Of a stretch of DNA of 64,000 nucleotides, positions 1 through 11,595 are shown in pieces. The translations under genes and the position numbers were made by a program. This DNA comes from Hypholoma sublateritium FD-334 SS-4 (lineage: Eukaryota > Basidiomycota > Agaricomycetes > Agaricales > Strophariaceae), in NCBI GenBank assembly GCA_000827495.1, contig KN817552.1:186001-250000 (forward strand), given 5' to 3'. Under the pieces are notes generated by a model that was not told where the DNA came from, ran no database searches, and saw only the letters and a program-made list of their open reading frames with translations. Within the stretch, counting starts at the first letter, position 1; the number at the start of each line of letters is the position of its first letter.

Positions 1-764
1 ATTGACCCCCATTACTTTGAAGTAGAGCAGGGTATGTGTCTCGGTCTTCCAAAACAATAAATGGTTAGTCTTACTCGAAGTAAGACCTTCGCATTTTTAT
101 CGAGCTCGTCAAATTCAATCGTCGACTGGTTAAAGACAAGTCCCTCGCAACACTTATAACTGGTGAGAAATCTCCGCTCTTGGCAAGAAAAATATCTGAA
201 TAGCGAAAAACAGGGGAAGAGATCAATCCCGGACTCGAAGCTGGTACCGATGAGGCTATAGGCAGTGCGTAGTTGTGCCCAAAGAATGCACGATGTCTTT
301 CAAATTTCGCTTCCTTTTATATCATAGATTACTTGAAGCAGCGATTCAGCACCACATTCCGTGAGTTGTATTCCATATTTGATCTTACCTTTTCTCAAAA
401 TGCTGTGCAGATACTGTAGGATCCTGTTCTATGCTTCCCCTTGCAGATGGGGGAGTAGTCAACCATAAACTCACAGTAGATTATTCACATAAGTCAGTAT
501 CCCCTATAGAGCTTAATTCTATATCAGGTCTACGGTACCGCCAACCTTCGTGTTGTAGACATATCCATTGTCCCGCTCATCGTTGGTCCTCATCTTCAGA
601 GTAAGTGGGATCTTATCCTGTAGCTGAAAAATGCTAATTGTTACTTTAGCAACTGCCTACGCTATTGGTGAGATCGGTAAGCGTAAATGTTAGAGCTAGT
701 CAAAATTCAATGCTCACAATTGCCGTAAACAATAGCGGCTGATATCATCAAAGGAAAGATCTGA
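1..764 (+). CDS. GMC oxidoreductase, C-terminal part (gene enters from the left edge)
   Basis: FAD-dependent glucose-methanol-choline oxidoreductase, of the aryl-alcohol oxidase / choline dehydrogenase-like group. Only the C-terminal exons are in the window. Reading across five or six short introns gives IDPHYFEVEQ, then LRIFIELVKFNRRLV, GEEINPGLEAGTDEA, FHTVGSCSMLPLADGG, YGTANLRVVDISIVP and finally ATAYAIGEIAADIIKGKI before a TGA at 762-764. These follow the order of the family's C-terminal substrate and FAD-binding region. The His in FHTVG is the family's catalytic base position, and the His in VGPHLQAT the second active-site position. No stop or frameshift is seen within the exons, so the gene looks intact here. 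The substrate cannot be told. Such enzymes are often secreted H2O2 producers in wood-decay fungi, but the N-terminus is outside the window. Confidence 0.88.
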
Positions 765-1247
765 GCTCTCTTCGCTAACGTCAACATTTTGTACTTGTGC
801 AACTGCTACTGGATCGTTATGGAAAATACTTTTTCTGTAGAATGCCAATATTACCTGCCTGGCCCGTCTCCAGAAAGTAGAATAGTACATATTTTGCTGT
901 TGGTGTGCAACGCTCGCGTGCCGTTTCCCAAAATATCAATTGCCTTGCCCCAATCGGTGTTTCACCTTATTCATAACCTTTGTTCCTTTAAACTGAGCAA
1001 ATTACAAAGTCAGAGTACTCTGCGCCCTAAGTATTTTCATTGACGGGGTAAAGATTCGGAACGCCAGGGTATGTATTATTATTTTACGGAGTGTAGTCAA
1101 AGCGTTATCATAAAAAGGTACATGTCCAGGTCGTGCGATGAGATGAACTACTAGATACACAGGTATCCCCTATACGAAGGAAGCCGGAAAGAGACAAAGA
1201 TTCAGATGAACGGGAGCCAAAAGCAAAGCAGAGACGACGCTGCAAGG
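765..1247. other. Convergent intergenic spacer
   Basis: This stretch lies between the 3' ends of the GMC oxidoreductase (+) and AKR1 (-). It is moderately AT-rich, with only a short open frame at 789-1043 that has no family likeness and no plausible splice continuation. It probably carries both 3' UTRs and polyadenylation signals. I see no gene here. Confidence 0.6.
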
Positions 1248-3795
1248 CTACGCCTGGCTGACTGGCTCGTACCCGCCGCGACTGCTCCCCGCGCGACCAA
1301 GCCCGAAGCCCATAAACAGGCCTTTGCGCGCCCCCGTGCCCTTGCGGACGCCATCTTCCTCGTCATCCTGCTCCCGCCGCCGCTTCGCTTCCCGGAAGCC
1401 CTCCACAGGAACGTCGTAGAGCTTCTCGTACTCGACGCCAAGCTCGCGCCCGGCCGTCCAGAAGTCGCGGCAGTTCGCGACGACGCCTTGGTCGAACGGG
1501 TTGCTTGCCTTGCCTGCACGCGTGAGCCCGTCAACGGCCTTCCCCTTCGTGAAGCGGTCGAAACCGAGGAGGTTCATGAGGAAGCCGCTCCCGCAGCCCG
1601 CGCACACCCCGGAGTGGCGGTGCACTGCGCCGCCCGCAGCGGCACCCGCATCCGTGACGAGCGACGTGTCCTCAGTGTCGACACCCGGCAAGACCGTGTT
1701 GCTTTGGTGCTGGTGACGGTGGCCCATTTGTCCGGAAAGCGACGCACCGCCGCGCCCGCCCATGAAGCCGTAGCGACCGAGGTTGGACACCTCCAAGGTT
1801 GTCATCTGGCGTGCGACCTGCCAGAGTTGCGAAGCGAGCAAGATGGATGTCCAGGTAAGTTGCAGAGTCGCCCACACCGCGACGGAGACGAGGAACGTGT
1901 CGTGTGCGGTGATGGCGCAAAGGTCGCCGGGGAGCGGGCAGGATGGGGAGATTTCAGAAGGATCGGCGGGGAGAGGCGCGCTGGAGAAATCTGAAATTAG
2001 GTCAGCCGGGTGCTAGTGTGAAGTTCCAAGGAACATACACGCGTATGTGAGATAGTCAAAGAAGCCAATCCCGATGACAAGTGTCCCGACGAACAGAAGG
2101 AATTGACGGTGATTGTTGGAGCCCACTACAATCAATGACGTCAGTATTGCCCTCGTTGAAAGTAGAGTAACACTGACCGCAATTCCATATCCAAGGGCAA
2201 TGACTGTTTACCTATGTCAGCTCCGTGGCCTACGGCAGACATGATAGCACTTACTGATCGCTACGAGCCACACACTTGTCACAGACACGGCAGTGTTTGG
2301 AGCGTAGGGGCTTGCGAGCCATGCACTGGATACAGAATGTCTGGCCGTTCAGGCGTCCTTCTGATGCAAGATCTTCAATTACCTACAAAGACTGTTATAA
2401 CTACGATTATCCCAAAGGTAAGGGTAACTTACAGATTTCAGTTCCTCGTCGCTAGCAGGTTTGGGGCATGTTCCGGGATCCAGAGTAATTGCCCGGAAGA
2501 AATTGTATGCGCAGAGACCCACGCTCAGCGCAAACATGAGATGCGCCAACGAGTGGTATTGTGTTTCTGCAGGATTGTCAAGACTTGTGGCGTGTAGGCA
2601 AAATCATTACATACGTTGTACAAGGCGAGTAAACCAGCAATAGAGAACCCAGAGAATAGATCCTGAGATGATTCCGGCAAAGTACGGCGTCGAGCTGACG
2701 CTGTCGGTATATGTAGAGTTGTTCAAGAGCACACGAGTCACAATGTGATGCATTCCAAAGAATTCCGCAGCCGCGAGTAAGATTCCGGTATACCATGGGA
2801 GAAGCGTAAGGGTCATGAACATTAGATAGAAAAAGATCGTGGGCATTATGAAGATGGCCAATTTTGTATTGCGCTGCATGCAAGGTCAGTGACAGGAAAG
2901 TGGCGGGGCAGGGGACTCACGTCGCTCAGGGGCTTCCCGCGCTTCACGCCGTGCTCGTTCATGCCGCCCTCCTCGAGCGCACGTTTCCACGCACCCAGGC
3001 TCTTCAGTTCGACGGCCATGTCTCGCGGCGTGCGCCCTTCACCATCCTTCGCATTGAGATCCGCGCCCTTCTCGATGAGTCGGCGGATGGCAACGCGGTT
3101 TCCGCGCACAACCGCCCAGTGTAGCGGCGAGAGCCCGGCATCGTCCTTGAGATTTGGGCTTGCACCATGGCGCAGCAGCAAGTCGACGGAGAGTGCATCG
3201 CCCTGGTACGCGGCCCACATGAGCGACGTGTGTCCCTGGGAGTCGCGCGAGTCAACATTAATCGGCTGGTGAAGCAGGTATAGTAGTGGCATGATGCTCG
3301 ACGAGTGCGTGACGAGGTGCAGCGAGTTGTAGCCCTGCGAGTCGGCGATGGTCGGGTCCGCGCCGTGCGCGACAAGCAGCTGAATGACATAAAGGTAGCC
3401 GTTGCGGGCGGCCCACTGCATCGGCGTCGCAACGAGATCGCCGCCCTGTGCGTCGACCTCTGCACCCTGGTCAAGTAGGTACTTGCAGGTGGCGACGTGG
3501 GCGTTGATGGCGGCCCAGTGCAGCGGCGTTATGTTCTGGGCGTCTCTGTCTGTGGCACTGGCCCTGCCTGAGGTGATAAGCCCGCGAATGAGTTCGAGGT
3601 CGCCCCGTTGGGCGGCGACAAATATTGAGGACTGCGGCAGGATGAGCAGCGACAAAGCGGGCTCGAGGCAGGACCTACATCATCAGGTTGGGTACTGGGA
3701 TCGTTCAGGGCCTGCGCGAAAGATATGTCGGTGGCCATGGCTGTCTCCGTCGACACCAGCGATGTCGAAGGGCCAGATTTGAGAATGTCGTCCAT
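1248..3795 (-). CDS. AKR1: Ankyrin-repeat palmitoyltransferase, AKR1 family (DHHC type)
   Basis: Golgi/endosomal membrane protein S-acyltransferase that attaches palmitate to cysteines of membrane-trafficking proteins. The start ATG is at 3795. Exon 1 ([12 protein letters not shown]...) is spliced at ~3677 to [15 protein letters not shown]. Five to six ankyrin repeats follow (about residues 45-245; [48 protein letters not shown]). Hydrophobic segments follow ([18 protein letters not shown] and others), then the cysteine-rich domain [20 protein letters not shown]. The catalytic DHHC motif is completed across an intron (GAT CA at 2249 joined to T CAT TGC near 2193), giving [11 protein letters not shown]. 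After two more TM segments comes the NPFDQG..NCRDFW motif typical of DHHC enzymes. All exons join in frame, with about seven introns. The acceptor at the DHHC junction is decisive: the alternative TAG a few bases upstream would put a stop in frame. Confidence 0.95.
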
Positions 3796-4777
3796 CGTCG
3801 TCAGCGTTTGAATTTAAGCCGCATGCTCCTCCCAACGCCGAGCGCAGGCTGTGCTAATATTTGTCAGCACAGAGAGCGCTGACGCGCTGACGGATGGCAA
3901 CCGTCACACCTCTGCGCATGCCGCAGCTTTCTTATAGCCGAAAATAACCGACGTAAGGCTGAAGCAAGTACTAATAAAACACTTGCCGCATTGACAATGT
4001 ATTTACTTGAGTTCATTTTTCCTTGCCAAAATATACTTACACACGCAGATTACACGCAGAACCTAATTTTGTGGCTCTAAATCTAGTTTTATCAGTTTTA
4101 GCTAGCACGATGGTCCACAAGCGCACGCCCAGATTAATTTATGTACAGCACTCGTATGTTCCATCATGATAATCAGAGAATTTTCCACTCCTGGCCGCCC
4201 ACCATCTTAGTCCACTGCCCCCACTGTGTGCCACAGGCGGTCATCGCTGCACCGGATTTCCACTGGAAGAGGTCGACCAGGGAATATACAAAGATCAACG
4301 TAGCTTTCTGGCACGAGCCAGCTAGCAGTCCTGAGCTCAATGTCGGAACATATGGAAGACGGCCGCTACTGTCGAATTGGTTGCTTCAAGTTCGACATAA
4401 AAACAGTTTGCACGCCCACATTTTTCTGGAGGGAGGGAAGGAAATATGACCTCTTAAGTGTGTAGTAGTGCACTTCATCTATGTACGATTCAATCAGTTA
4501 ATTGTAGTTCTCAGTTTTGAATTCGAAATGATGCAAAAGGTGGGGAGAATGTGTGTCTAATTATAGCATCTAAGTACGTCCTCGAGTCTATTTTTAGCCC
4601 GACGAGAAATAAAAATCACTGGCAAAGGCAGGAAGGAGGGAAATTACAATCTACATCCCATTGACGCCCCGAATAATTCATGTCTCACAAATTTACTGAC
4701 GCTATATTTTCTTCCTACTCCAGCGGGGACCAAAAATAACAGGTGAACATACTATTTGTTGCTCAAGCACCCATCTC
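3796..4777. other. Intergenic region upstream of AKR1
   Basis: About 1 kb with the AKR1 promoter at its left end. It is AT-rich, and a 102-codon open frame at 4141-4449 has no recognisable domain, no codon regularity and no splice partners. I see no gene in it. Confidence 0.5.
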
Positions 4778-4966
4778 CTACTTCTCGTTGTCAGCCGCTT
4801 GGTATATGCCTAGTATCCTTGTAAGTATTCCAAGACAATATTCGGGCACCTCCTCCATAACATAAGGAGCATATTGAACAGTGCCGAAACTAACTTCGCA
4901 GTGGCACTCTTCGACGTAGCCGCGACCGAAGTCGGCGATGCGCACATATTTGAATATGTCATCTCC
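4778..4966 (-). pseudogene. C-terminal fragment of an F-box/LRR paralogue
   Basis: On the minus strand this reads GDDIFKYVRIADFGRGYVEE, then CHCEVSFGTVQYAPYV and ends NEK-stop at 4778. It aligns collinearly with the end of the intact F-box protein at 9805-11595 (ADDILESVRFADSGRGG, EECCEVFFGRVQYVSYA). Most of the preceding LRR region is not found next to it. A second fragment from the middle of the same protein lies at 6079-6210 on the same strand, in the order expected for one gene, with the GNAT gene between. I therefore call it a relic. It could alternatively be the last exon of a short rearranged gene. Confidence 0.72.
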
Positions 4967-5299
4967 ACTTGCGTAAATTAGCCAAGTTTCTTAGATGTAA
5001 GGTGCGGGTTGACGCTGCTTTAGTTTTCTCATTATTGACGTTATAGTACGCGTCTAAGCACACAGAGTATAGTCCCACGAAATACCTCGCGATGGGATGG
5101 GGATATCTCTCGCTAAGTATCACTCCCAGCTCAATTAAATCGAGTCAGGACACAAAATTATCACACATTTGAATGATCAATGCCTTTCTAATTCAGTGGG
5201 AAGCAGTAAATCCCTATAGAAGAGGCCATAAGTGCCACATTTTGGATTCGCCTCACGAGTCACAACTCGAATCAAGGAATATACACGAGCAACGGTGAC

Positions 5300-6014
5300 A
5301 TGTTCGACCTTCCCTGCGGTGTCCGCCTGCGCGCGTTTGAACCCTCACCCCCGTCCGGTACAACCTCGGACCTCGACAACATCCTTGCCCTTCACCATGA
5401 CACCATATTAGCACCCCTCATCACATAGCGCTTCATCGTCCCTCGCGGCGCCAAACTCAAGGACGAATTCAAAGATGCAATCGAGAACCAAACGGAGATG
5501 TTTTGCATCATAGACACGATGCCTATCTCCTCAGAGTCGACTTCGACGACAGAAACAGCTCCCACCGATGGCCAGCCAGCTGCGCGTCGCGTTGCCTGGT
5601 ATCACGACACGCCGCGCTTCGTTGGCTTTACCGCACTTTGGGCGCACCCCGAGCGCGGGATCCGTCGCAGCGAATTCTCGCTCGTACTCCTCCCAGAGGC
5701 GCAGGGGAAGGGGATCGGGACGGCGGTGACGCGCTCCATGCTCGATCACGCGTTTATCCACCTTTACATGCACCGCATCTGGCTTGCTGTGTTTGAGGGC
5801 AACGACAAGGCGATCGCTGTGTACCGAAAGTGGTGAGTTATAGGTATGATCATGCAATACTTCGCCTTGTCACACAATGAATTCTTGCAGCGGATTCGTC
5901 GAAGAGGGGCGCATGCGCAAGGCAAATTGGTTTGCTGGCCAGTGGAAGGATGAGATCTACATGGGAATTCTCATTGAAGATTGGACGGAAACGAAAAAGG
6001 TGGCTAAAATATAA
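5300..6014 (+). pseudogene. GNAT-family N-acetyltransferase with an in-frame stop
   Basis: Acetyl-CoA-dependent N-acetyltransferase of the RimJ/RimL-like group, which acetylates small molecules or N-termini; the substrate is unknown. The ATG at 5300 starts MFDLPCGVRLRAFEP. The frame then meets a TAG at 5426-5428, immediately followed by in-frame RFIVPRGAKLKDEFKDAIEN. The core FVGFTALWAHPERGIRRSEF follows, then the acetyl-CoA loop LLPEAQGKGIGTAV (the Q/RxxGxG/A motif) and RIWLAVFEGNDKAIAVYRK. An intron (5834-5890) joins to GFVEEGRMRKANWF and ends at TAA 6012-6014. Both sides of the stop are family-like in one frame, and splicing the TAG out would break the frame, so a nonsense mutation or sequencing error is the best reading. 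A shorter protein could start at 5498, but it would lack the first strand. The gene is flanked by fragments of an antisense F-box relic. Confidence 0.75.
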
Positions 6015-6078
6015 ATGTTCTCCTGAGGTCGCTTTCAATTGGCAATAAGTATCAAACAAGATGGGATGCATATTCCTT

Positions 6079-6210
6079 TGAGAGACAATAGCCACCGATA
6101 ACGAGGCTGCGTAAGTTCGTGAAGTCCTTGAGTGGGAACAGATCTTCAGGATCTTTCTGGCCTCCAACAATAAGATGGAGTACATCCAGGTGGGCAAGTT
6201 CTTTGAAAGC
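6079..6210 (-). pseudogene. Middle fragment of an F-box/LRR paralogue
   Basis: The minus strand encodes AFKELAHLDVLHLIVGG followed by PLKDFTNLRSLVIGG and YCLS. It is nearly identical in pattern to ALKELAHLQALHLNFAG, PLKDFKNLRDITVGG and CGLS in the intact F-box protein (about 10390-10525). The open frame runs from 6291 to 6052, but the flanking residues do not match, and no F-box N-terminus is visible upstream. Together with the fragment at 4778-4966 this marks a decayed gene that once ran right to left through this place. Confidence 0.75.
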
Positions 6211-6659
6211 GAGGCAAGACTGTGTATAGCAGCTGGGTATGGGGCATATTAATTTCTGCGCGATGGTGGTAGTTGTCTGCAAGTAGCTCACATGAATTCG
6301 ACTCGGCTCAACAACTCCGCGGTCCGCGACGCCGTGTAGCCCGGATCACTCCCCACGCACCTCATTTATCGCAATTAGCATTTGTGTTTGAATACTCGGA
6401 ATGGGGGCCTTACGATTCAGAAACACTCACTCACGGACATACACGACAAGAGCAGTGATTAGGAGAATCGTAGTATACGAAACACAACATAAGCACACCG
6501 CGCAGCGCGCGCGGCGGCGCACGTTAAAAGCGAAGTAGGTGTAACGAAAGCGAGGGTAGACACACACAACAAAGGCAGCGAAAGAGAAAAGAAAATAAGA
6601 ATAAGTGTTTAAATGTCAAAATCCCAGCGAAAAGCGCCAGCGCGGCGCAGGCAAGTCCA
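6211..6659. other. Intergenic, no gene seen
   Basis: This spacer between the F-box relic and the 3' end of the HPC2-like gene contains CG-rich runs around 6500 (gcgcagcgcgcgcgg) and an A-rich purine tract at 6560-6610. No exon is supported. The right part is probably the 3' UTR of the HPC2-like gene. Confidence 0.5.
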
Positions 6660-8931
6660 CTAGTCATCGCCCTCCTCCATCGCCTCGCGCTCGAGCCGCT
6701 TCTTCATGGCGCTCACTATGTATGCGTGGGATCAGCTTTCCATTGAGGCATACGTTGGATGATGATAGTCTTACCATCCCGCGAGATCTGGCCCGACGAC
6801 ATCCACCCGTCCGGATACGCAGCGACAATCTATTCAGAGAATACTATGAGAAAGTGTGCATATACAGCGCATACACCTGCGTACCTTTTGATACAGCACC
6901 TTCCGTAGGCCCTGGTCGCTGACCTGGATCACCGAGCCCTCCAGCTGGCTATACACCACCACCGAACGCTCAGCAACGGTCCCCGACGGACAAAATGCAC
7001 GCACTTTTTCTCGTTCTCGAGCCGACAGCACTCGTTGCTCAGCAGCACGAGCTCCCACACGATCGCCTTCATCTGGTCCGTCATGCGATAGCGCTTCGCA
7101 GGCGGGTCGTTTGCACTGTGCTTGCCGTCCTTGTCCTTGCCCGGCGCGCCGTCGCCGTCCTGCGATGCTGCGGCACCGTCAACGTCCATCTCCTCCGTCG
7201 GGTGCCGCGTCGGTGCGGCGGACCCCGTCCCTGTGCTCGCCTCGCCCGCTTCCAGCCGCGACTTCTCCTGCCGCCTGTCTATGAGTGGGGGAATTGGAAA
7301 GTGATTATATGCGCCGGGTGGAGAGAGGGGAAGGGTAAGATGAGGTCAGTGAATGCACAAGGTGAGTATATGCGCTGGACGCACCCCAGGCAACGACGTT
7401 GCGCTCCCACTCCTCCTTGGCCTTCTCGAATCCATCCTTCGCAAGCGTCGCGAGCTGCGTCAGGAGAACGTCCTGGCGCTCCGTGAGTAGTGTTAGATGA
7501 TCGGTGAACACCGTCCGCTTGATCAGTTTCTGTGGGCACGACGTCAGTGTTCCACGCGTAGATCACAGATTCTCGCGATAAGTGGTGGGAAAAGAAGGCG
7601 GTCGAGAAGATCGGTGAGAAGGGGAGGGATAAAAATAAAGACGCACGCTCATGGTAAACTTATTGTATGGGAATATCATGGGCATGAGCGAAAAGAAGTC
7701 GTCATCGTACTCGTCGAGCCGGATTGCGAGTATTGCAAGTTTGGCGAGAGCAGGCTTGAGAGATGGCGGGAACTTTCCCTTGTTCTCCCAGGACTCTGCG
7801 GGTTAGTCAGCAAGCAGACGGCGGGCAGAGAGCGACACATACCCTGCTTGACAAGCACACGCAGCTCGGCGATGCCCCGCTGCAGATCGGGGTGGAACAT
7901 ACGCTCATCGACGACCTTCTTCCGCTTCCCGTTTTCGGTGACTATGCTCGTCATCGCGGAACCAGGCCGCTTGCGTTTTTGACCGACGTGTGCAACGTCT
8001 GCAGCGAGGTGCACGCCGCCTTCTCGCAGCAACTGAGTGCCTGACGGAGCTGCAGTGGACACTGAGGGCGCCGGGGCAGCGTCGGTGTCAGCGTCGATCG
8101 CAATGGGTGCATCACGCGTGCCCTCGCCGAGGTTAAGCGAGGGGTGCAAGCCCGCAGCAAATGAGATCTTCTTCGACTTCGGTTTCTTGGGCGTCTTGTC
8201 CTTAAGTAGCGCGACCTCGCCGCTGGAGACATAGAAGCCTTGTTGTTTCGTCTGCGCGAAGAATTGGCGCTCGTCGAGGGCGAGCTCCGAGTCATCGATG
8301 AAGGGGTCGGTGGTGTCGTAATACTCCGACCCGGCGTTCTTCTTCTGGGGGCGGGGTCAGTCAGGCACAGGCGGGCGGCGGCGCATACACTCACTTTCTT
8401 CTTCTTAATCTTGGCCTTGTCTTTATCTTTTTTGTCGTCGTCGTCGTCCTCGGAGTCGCTTGAGTCGGCGACCTTCTTAGCGACAGTCGGCGGCGGAGTC
8501 GGCGGGCGCTGGCCAGTGTCCTTGGCCTGGCGCGCGATGTCGACCTCGTAGTTAGAGGGCCCGCCGAGGCGGATGTCGAGGCGGACAGTTTGTAGCGGCG
8601 GAGCCGGTGGTGGGGGTGGTGACGGCGACGGCGAGCGCGCCTTGGGGGGCTTTGTTGAGCGGGGCTTGGCGGATGAGGCGGGCTTTGTGGATGCTGCGGA
8701 CGACGGCGGCGGTGGGAGTGACGGGGTCGGGGCCGCAGCAGGTGGTGCGGGGGGTGCGGGGGCGGCGTCGGGGACGCGTGGTGATGGGGAGTGGACAAGA
8801 ACGGGGATGGCGGCGACGGCGGGCGTGGGATTGACGATGATGGCCAACGACGAGCGGCGGCTGGTGGCGGCGGAAGGCGACGTCGGAGGGTGCTCGGCGT
8901 CGTCGGTGGGCATCTCGACGTCGGAGGGCAT
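6660..8931 (-). CDS. HPC2: Hpc2/ubinuclein-like subunit of the HIR histone chaperone
   Basis: Nuclear subunit of the HIR (HIRA/UBN) complex, which deposits histone H3-H4 independently of replication. The start is ATG 8931 (MPSDVEMPTDDAEHPP). A long Pro/Ser/Ala-rich disordered N-terminus comes first, then an acidic-basic run SDSEDDDDDKKDKDKAKIKK. The diagnostic Hpc2-related domain spans an intron at ~8345-8394 and reads SEYYDTTDPFIDDSEL and FFAQTKQQGFYVSSGEV. Downstream are the C-terminal helical parts: KRKKVVDERMFHPDLQRGI, PSLKPALAKLAILAIRLDEY, FTDHLTLLTERQDVLLTQLA, MTDQMKAIVWELVLLSNECC, QLEGSVIQVSDQGLRKVLY and KKRLEREAMEEGDD-stop. About seven introns all join in frame; one junction near 7010 requires AA|C to give ENEKNQLEG. 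GC content is high in the proline-rich part. Confidence rests on the YYDTTDPFIDDSE motif. Confidence 0.9.
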
Positions 8932-9804
8932 GATGACCAGGGAGTGGGGTGGGGGGGATGATGTGGAAGATGCCTAATCGAGCACCCATCCTGCTGCCAG
9001 CCCTCCGGAATCATCCTCTGCGCAGATGGCGACGCACGGACGCGGACGAACACACATGAACACACGCATCACTTGGAACATTGGCCGGTCAATTCTGATT
9101 GGCTCGGCATTTCCCATCTTCCAACTTCAAGCAAACCTCCGCACCAATGTCGGAAACAACTGCGATGAATTTCCATGTTCAAGGACGCCCGTGAGCTTTG
9201 CTTTTATGTTTCACGGTTACTAGCGCCATGGAAGCGGTCAATACAACACATTTCAAAATTCCCTATAATAACAGGGCCAGAGTTGGGCCAGAGCGACCGC
9301 GTCGTGAATGGTACGCGAAATGCGTTGATCGCGGAACCCGCTCCCATAATTACTTCCTCCTTCGTCACCCGCAATTCAACTTGGTGTTTTTATCGCTACA
9401 AATAATGAGCTTGGTAATAACAAAGAAATTATCAACACTCAAGTACTCACAGCTTGTAACGAAGGTGTCCTGGCAGTCACGGTCCGCGCCTATAGACTCA
9501 AGTTTTTGGTGCATTCTATTATCCTACAAGCATATGCGCATATAGACATGTTGACCTGTGCAGCGCAAGTACGCGCAGTTATGTGGTGGCGGCTGCTTCT
9601 TCCCATGACATACATAAGATACATAGTTATGTTGGCGCTCGTGCGTGAAAGTGCGCATCCTCCAGATCCCGCGCGAGGGAGCGCCGAGATGATGCCCGGG
9701 CGGCATCTCGGCTGATGGCGGCACTGCGGTATTTATAGCTATCGACGCGGATCGATTCTTCTAGTTGAACGTCTTTCACCTCGGCCACCCTCTCCATCAA
9801 CCAG
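8932..9804. promoter_or_regulatory. Divergent intergenic region between HPC2-like and F-box genes
   Basis: About 870 bp between two genes pointing outward (HPC2-like leftward, F-box rightward), so both promoters must lie here. The left side is GC-rich and the right side AT-richer, with TATA-like ggtatttatagc at 9728-9739, about 70 bp before the F-box ATG. Short open frames at 9026-9545 and 9506-9724 have no domain likeness. The GC-rich inverted motif gatgcccgggcggcatc at 9692-9708 is the only notable symmetry. Confidence 0.45.
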
Positions 9805-11595
9805 ATGTCGTACACTGGTTTAAACAGTCTCGCATTGGAACTGGTCCAAGAGATAATTTCATACGTACGTTCAGAAATCCATGAATTTGCATTAAATATC
9901 GGTACTGATCGTGTGCCCTTTGTCTACGCCACTGAAGGCCTCTGCGCCAACTGGTTATGCAAGTATCGAGACTTTGCCCAAGAAGAACCTCTCCTACATT
10001 CGGTTAGTATCTCAGACGTTTAAACACGTAGCAGACCCAATATTCTTCTCGGAAATCAAGTTATACTGTCGAAAGGATTATGGCCGTTTTAGCTCTAACC
10101 AACAGTTCCTCAAATCTATAACTGATGGGACAAGCCCATTCTGCCGCTATGCAAAGGTCCTGAGGATTGGTTGCGTCTCTCAGGACTTGAATAAGCCGCA
10201 TAAATCAAATCTGAAGACACCAGTTTGCACTGACAACGCGCTCATGCGGGCACTTGTGTCTTTGAAGAATGTGCGCACGGTGCAGTACGTCCCTTTGTCC
10301 TGTGCAAACGTGAAATTTTTGTGACGACCACCCCATAGCTGGGAACTTCACGTCTTCACAGCCACATACACCACCATTATTAGCGCCCTCAAAGAACTTG
10401 CTCACTTGCAGGCGCTCCATCTTAACTTTGCAGGATGGAAGGGACCGAAGGATCCGTTCCCACTCAAGGACTTCAAAAACTTGCGCGATATCACCGTTGG
10501 CGGCTGTGGACTCTCAAATGCACATGGATTCCATATTGTCCGGCAAATACACGAGATGCTAATCGGAGGCGCCACATTAACCAGCCTGTCGCTGGAGGCT
10601 CCCCGCGATCATACACCACACAACCATGTTCTCAGCGAAATATTCCAGGATTTTCCGAGTCCACGTCTTTCTGCCCCAACGCTCCGCCGCCTCCGGTTGC
10701 ATGGCTACACTTTTGCGCATGATGCGGTGACGCTGCCGCAGATGTGCAGCCTACGCGCGTTGGATCTCTCCCTCGCAGATGGGGCCAAGGCTAACGGGCC
10801 ATTGTGGGGCGCGCTGCGAACGTCATCTGTTCGTTTGACGGAGATTTCTATACAGAACTCAGACGACACGGAGGCACTGATCCAGTACTTACAGTCATAC
10901 CGCGGCCTTGAGCAATTCGCTATCTCCACACTGCGATGGAAATACAAAGGCGACGCGAAGTCATTGCAGAATGAGGCCGAACGAGAAGATTACGAAATCG
11001 AGAAGGCGCAGCAGATTTCGTATGAGCTCCTGCGCAATGCGCTTCTGCTACACAAAGGCTCGTTAGTGTCCTACTTGGGCTTCAACGCGGCGTGGATCTA
11101 CGCACCGTCCTGCATGACTGACGAGACCATGCTACTTCTCGCTGAGTGCACGAACTTGCGGACTCTTGGATTTTCGTGGAGCACACTCGATTTGCTGAAT
11201 GTCAAAAAGCTGCCGGGTCTAGTGAGCTCGATCCCTACCCTGCATTTGTCTATTTATATCGTTGACCTCACTTTCCTCAGATACGCCTGATCGAAACCGC
11301 ATTCAAGGCCCTTCCCCATATTGCGTCAATCCAAATACAGTACTCCGAGAATCGGATCCTGCAAGGTGCTCCCCAGGGATCCCACACCGTCATCATGAGA
11401 AAGCTTCACCGAATCCATAAAAGCGCGGATGACATACTCGAGTCTGTGCGCTTTGCCGACTCCGGTCGCGGCGGCCGCCTCGAAGAGTGCTGCGAAGTCT
11501 TTTTTGGCCGTGTTCAGTACGTTTCTTATGCTGCAAAGAAAGGACTCCTCGGCCTGCGTAAAAAGACAACAGGGTACCAAATGTGGTTGTGGTAA
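9805..11595 (+). CDS. F-box/LRR-like protein
   Basis: Probable substrate adaptor of an SCF ubiquitin ligase, from the very large F-box family of Agaricomycetes. ATG 9805 begins MSYTGLNSLALELVQEIISY. A ~130-bp intron then joins (phase 0, acceptor ATCGAG near 9968) to TLPKKNLSYIRLVSQTFKHV, which completes the F-box (leucine-rich helices ending in LVSQTF). A second intron lies at ~10285-10360. The long exon 10406-11219 carries irregular leucine-rich repeats (LQALHLNFAG, FKNLRDITVGG, LRRLRLHGYTF, LRALDLSLADG, TNLRTLGFSW). A third intron (11220-11280) joins to IRLIETAFKALPHIASIQIQ and the C-terminal ADDILESVRFADSGRGG...EECCEVFFGRV, stopping at 11593-11595. It matches the split relic at 4778-6210, of which it may be the source or a sister copy. 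The target is unknown. Confidence 0.72.

Noticed and set aside
2190..2260. Loss of the catalytic DHHC motif in AKR1 (one reading gives NSHC).
   Set aside because: Using the AAACAG acceptor instead of the TAG just before it restores [11 protein letters not shown] and avoids a stop.
4141..4449. 102-codon plus-strand frame upstream of AKR1.
   Set aside because: No domain likeness, mixed composition and no introns or neighbours that would make a gene.
6605..8977. Several plus-strand open frames opposite the HPC2-like gene, e.g. 7497-7982 and 8573-8977 (Gly/Asp-rich).
   Set aside because: They are antisense shadows of GC-rich Pro/Ser codons; the minus strand carries spliced, family-matching exons.
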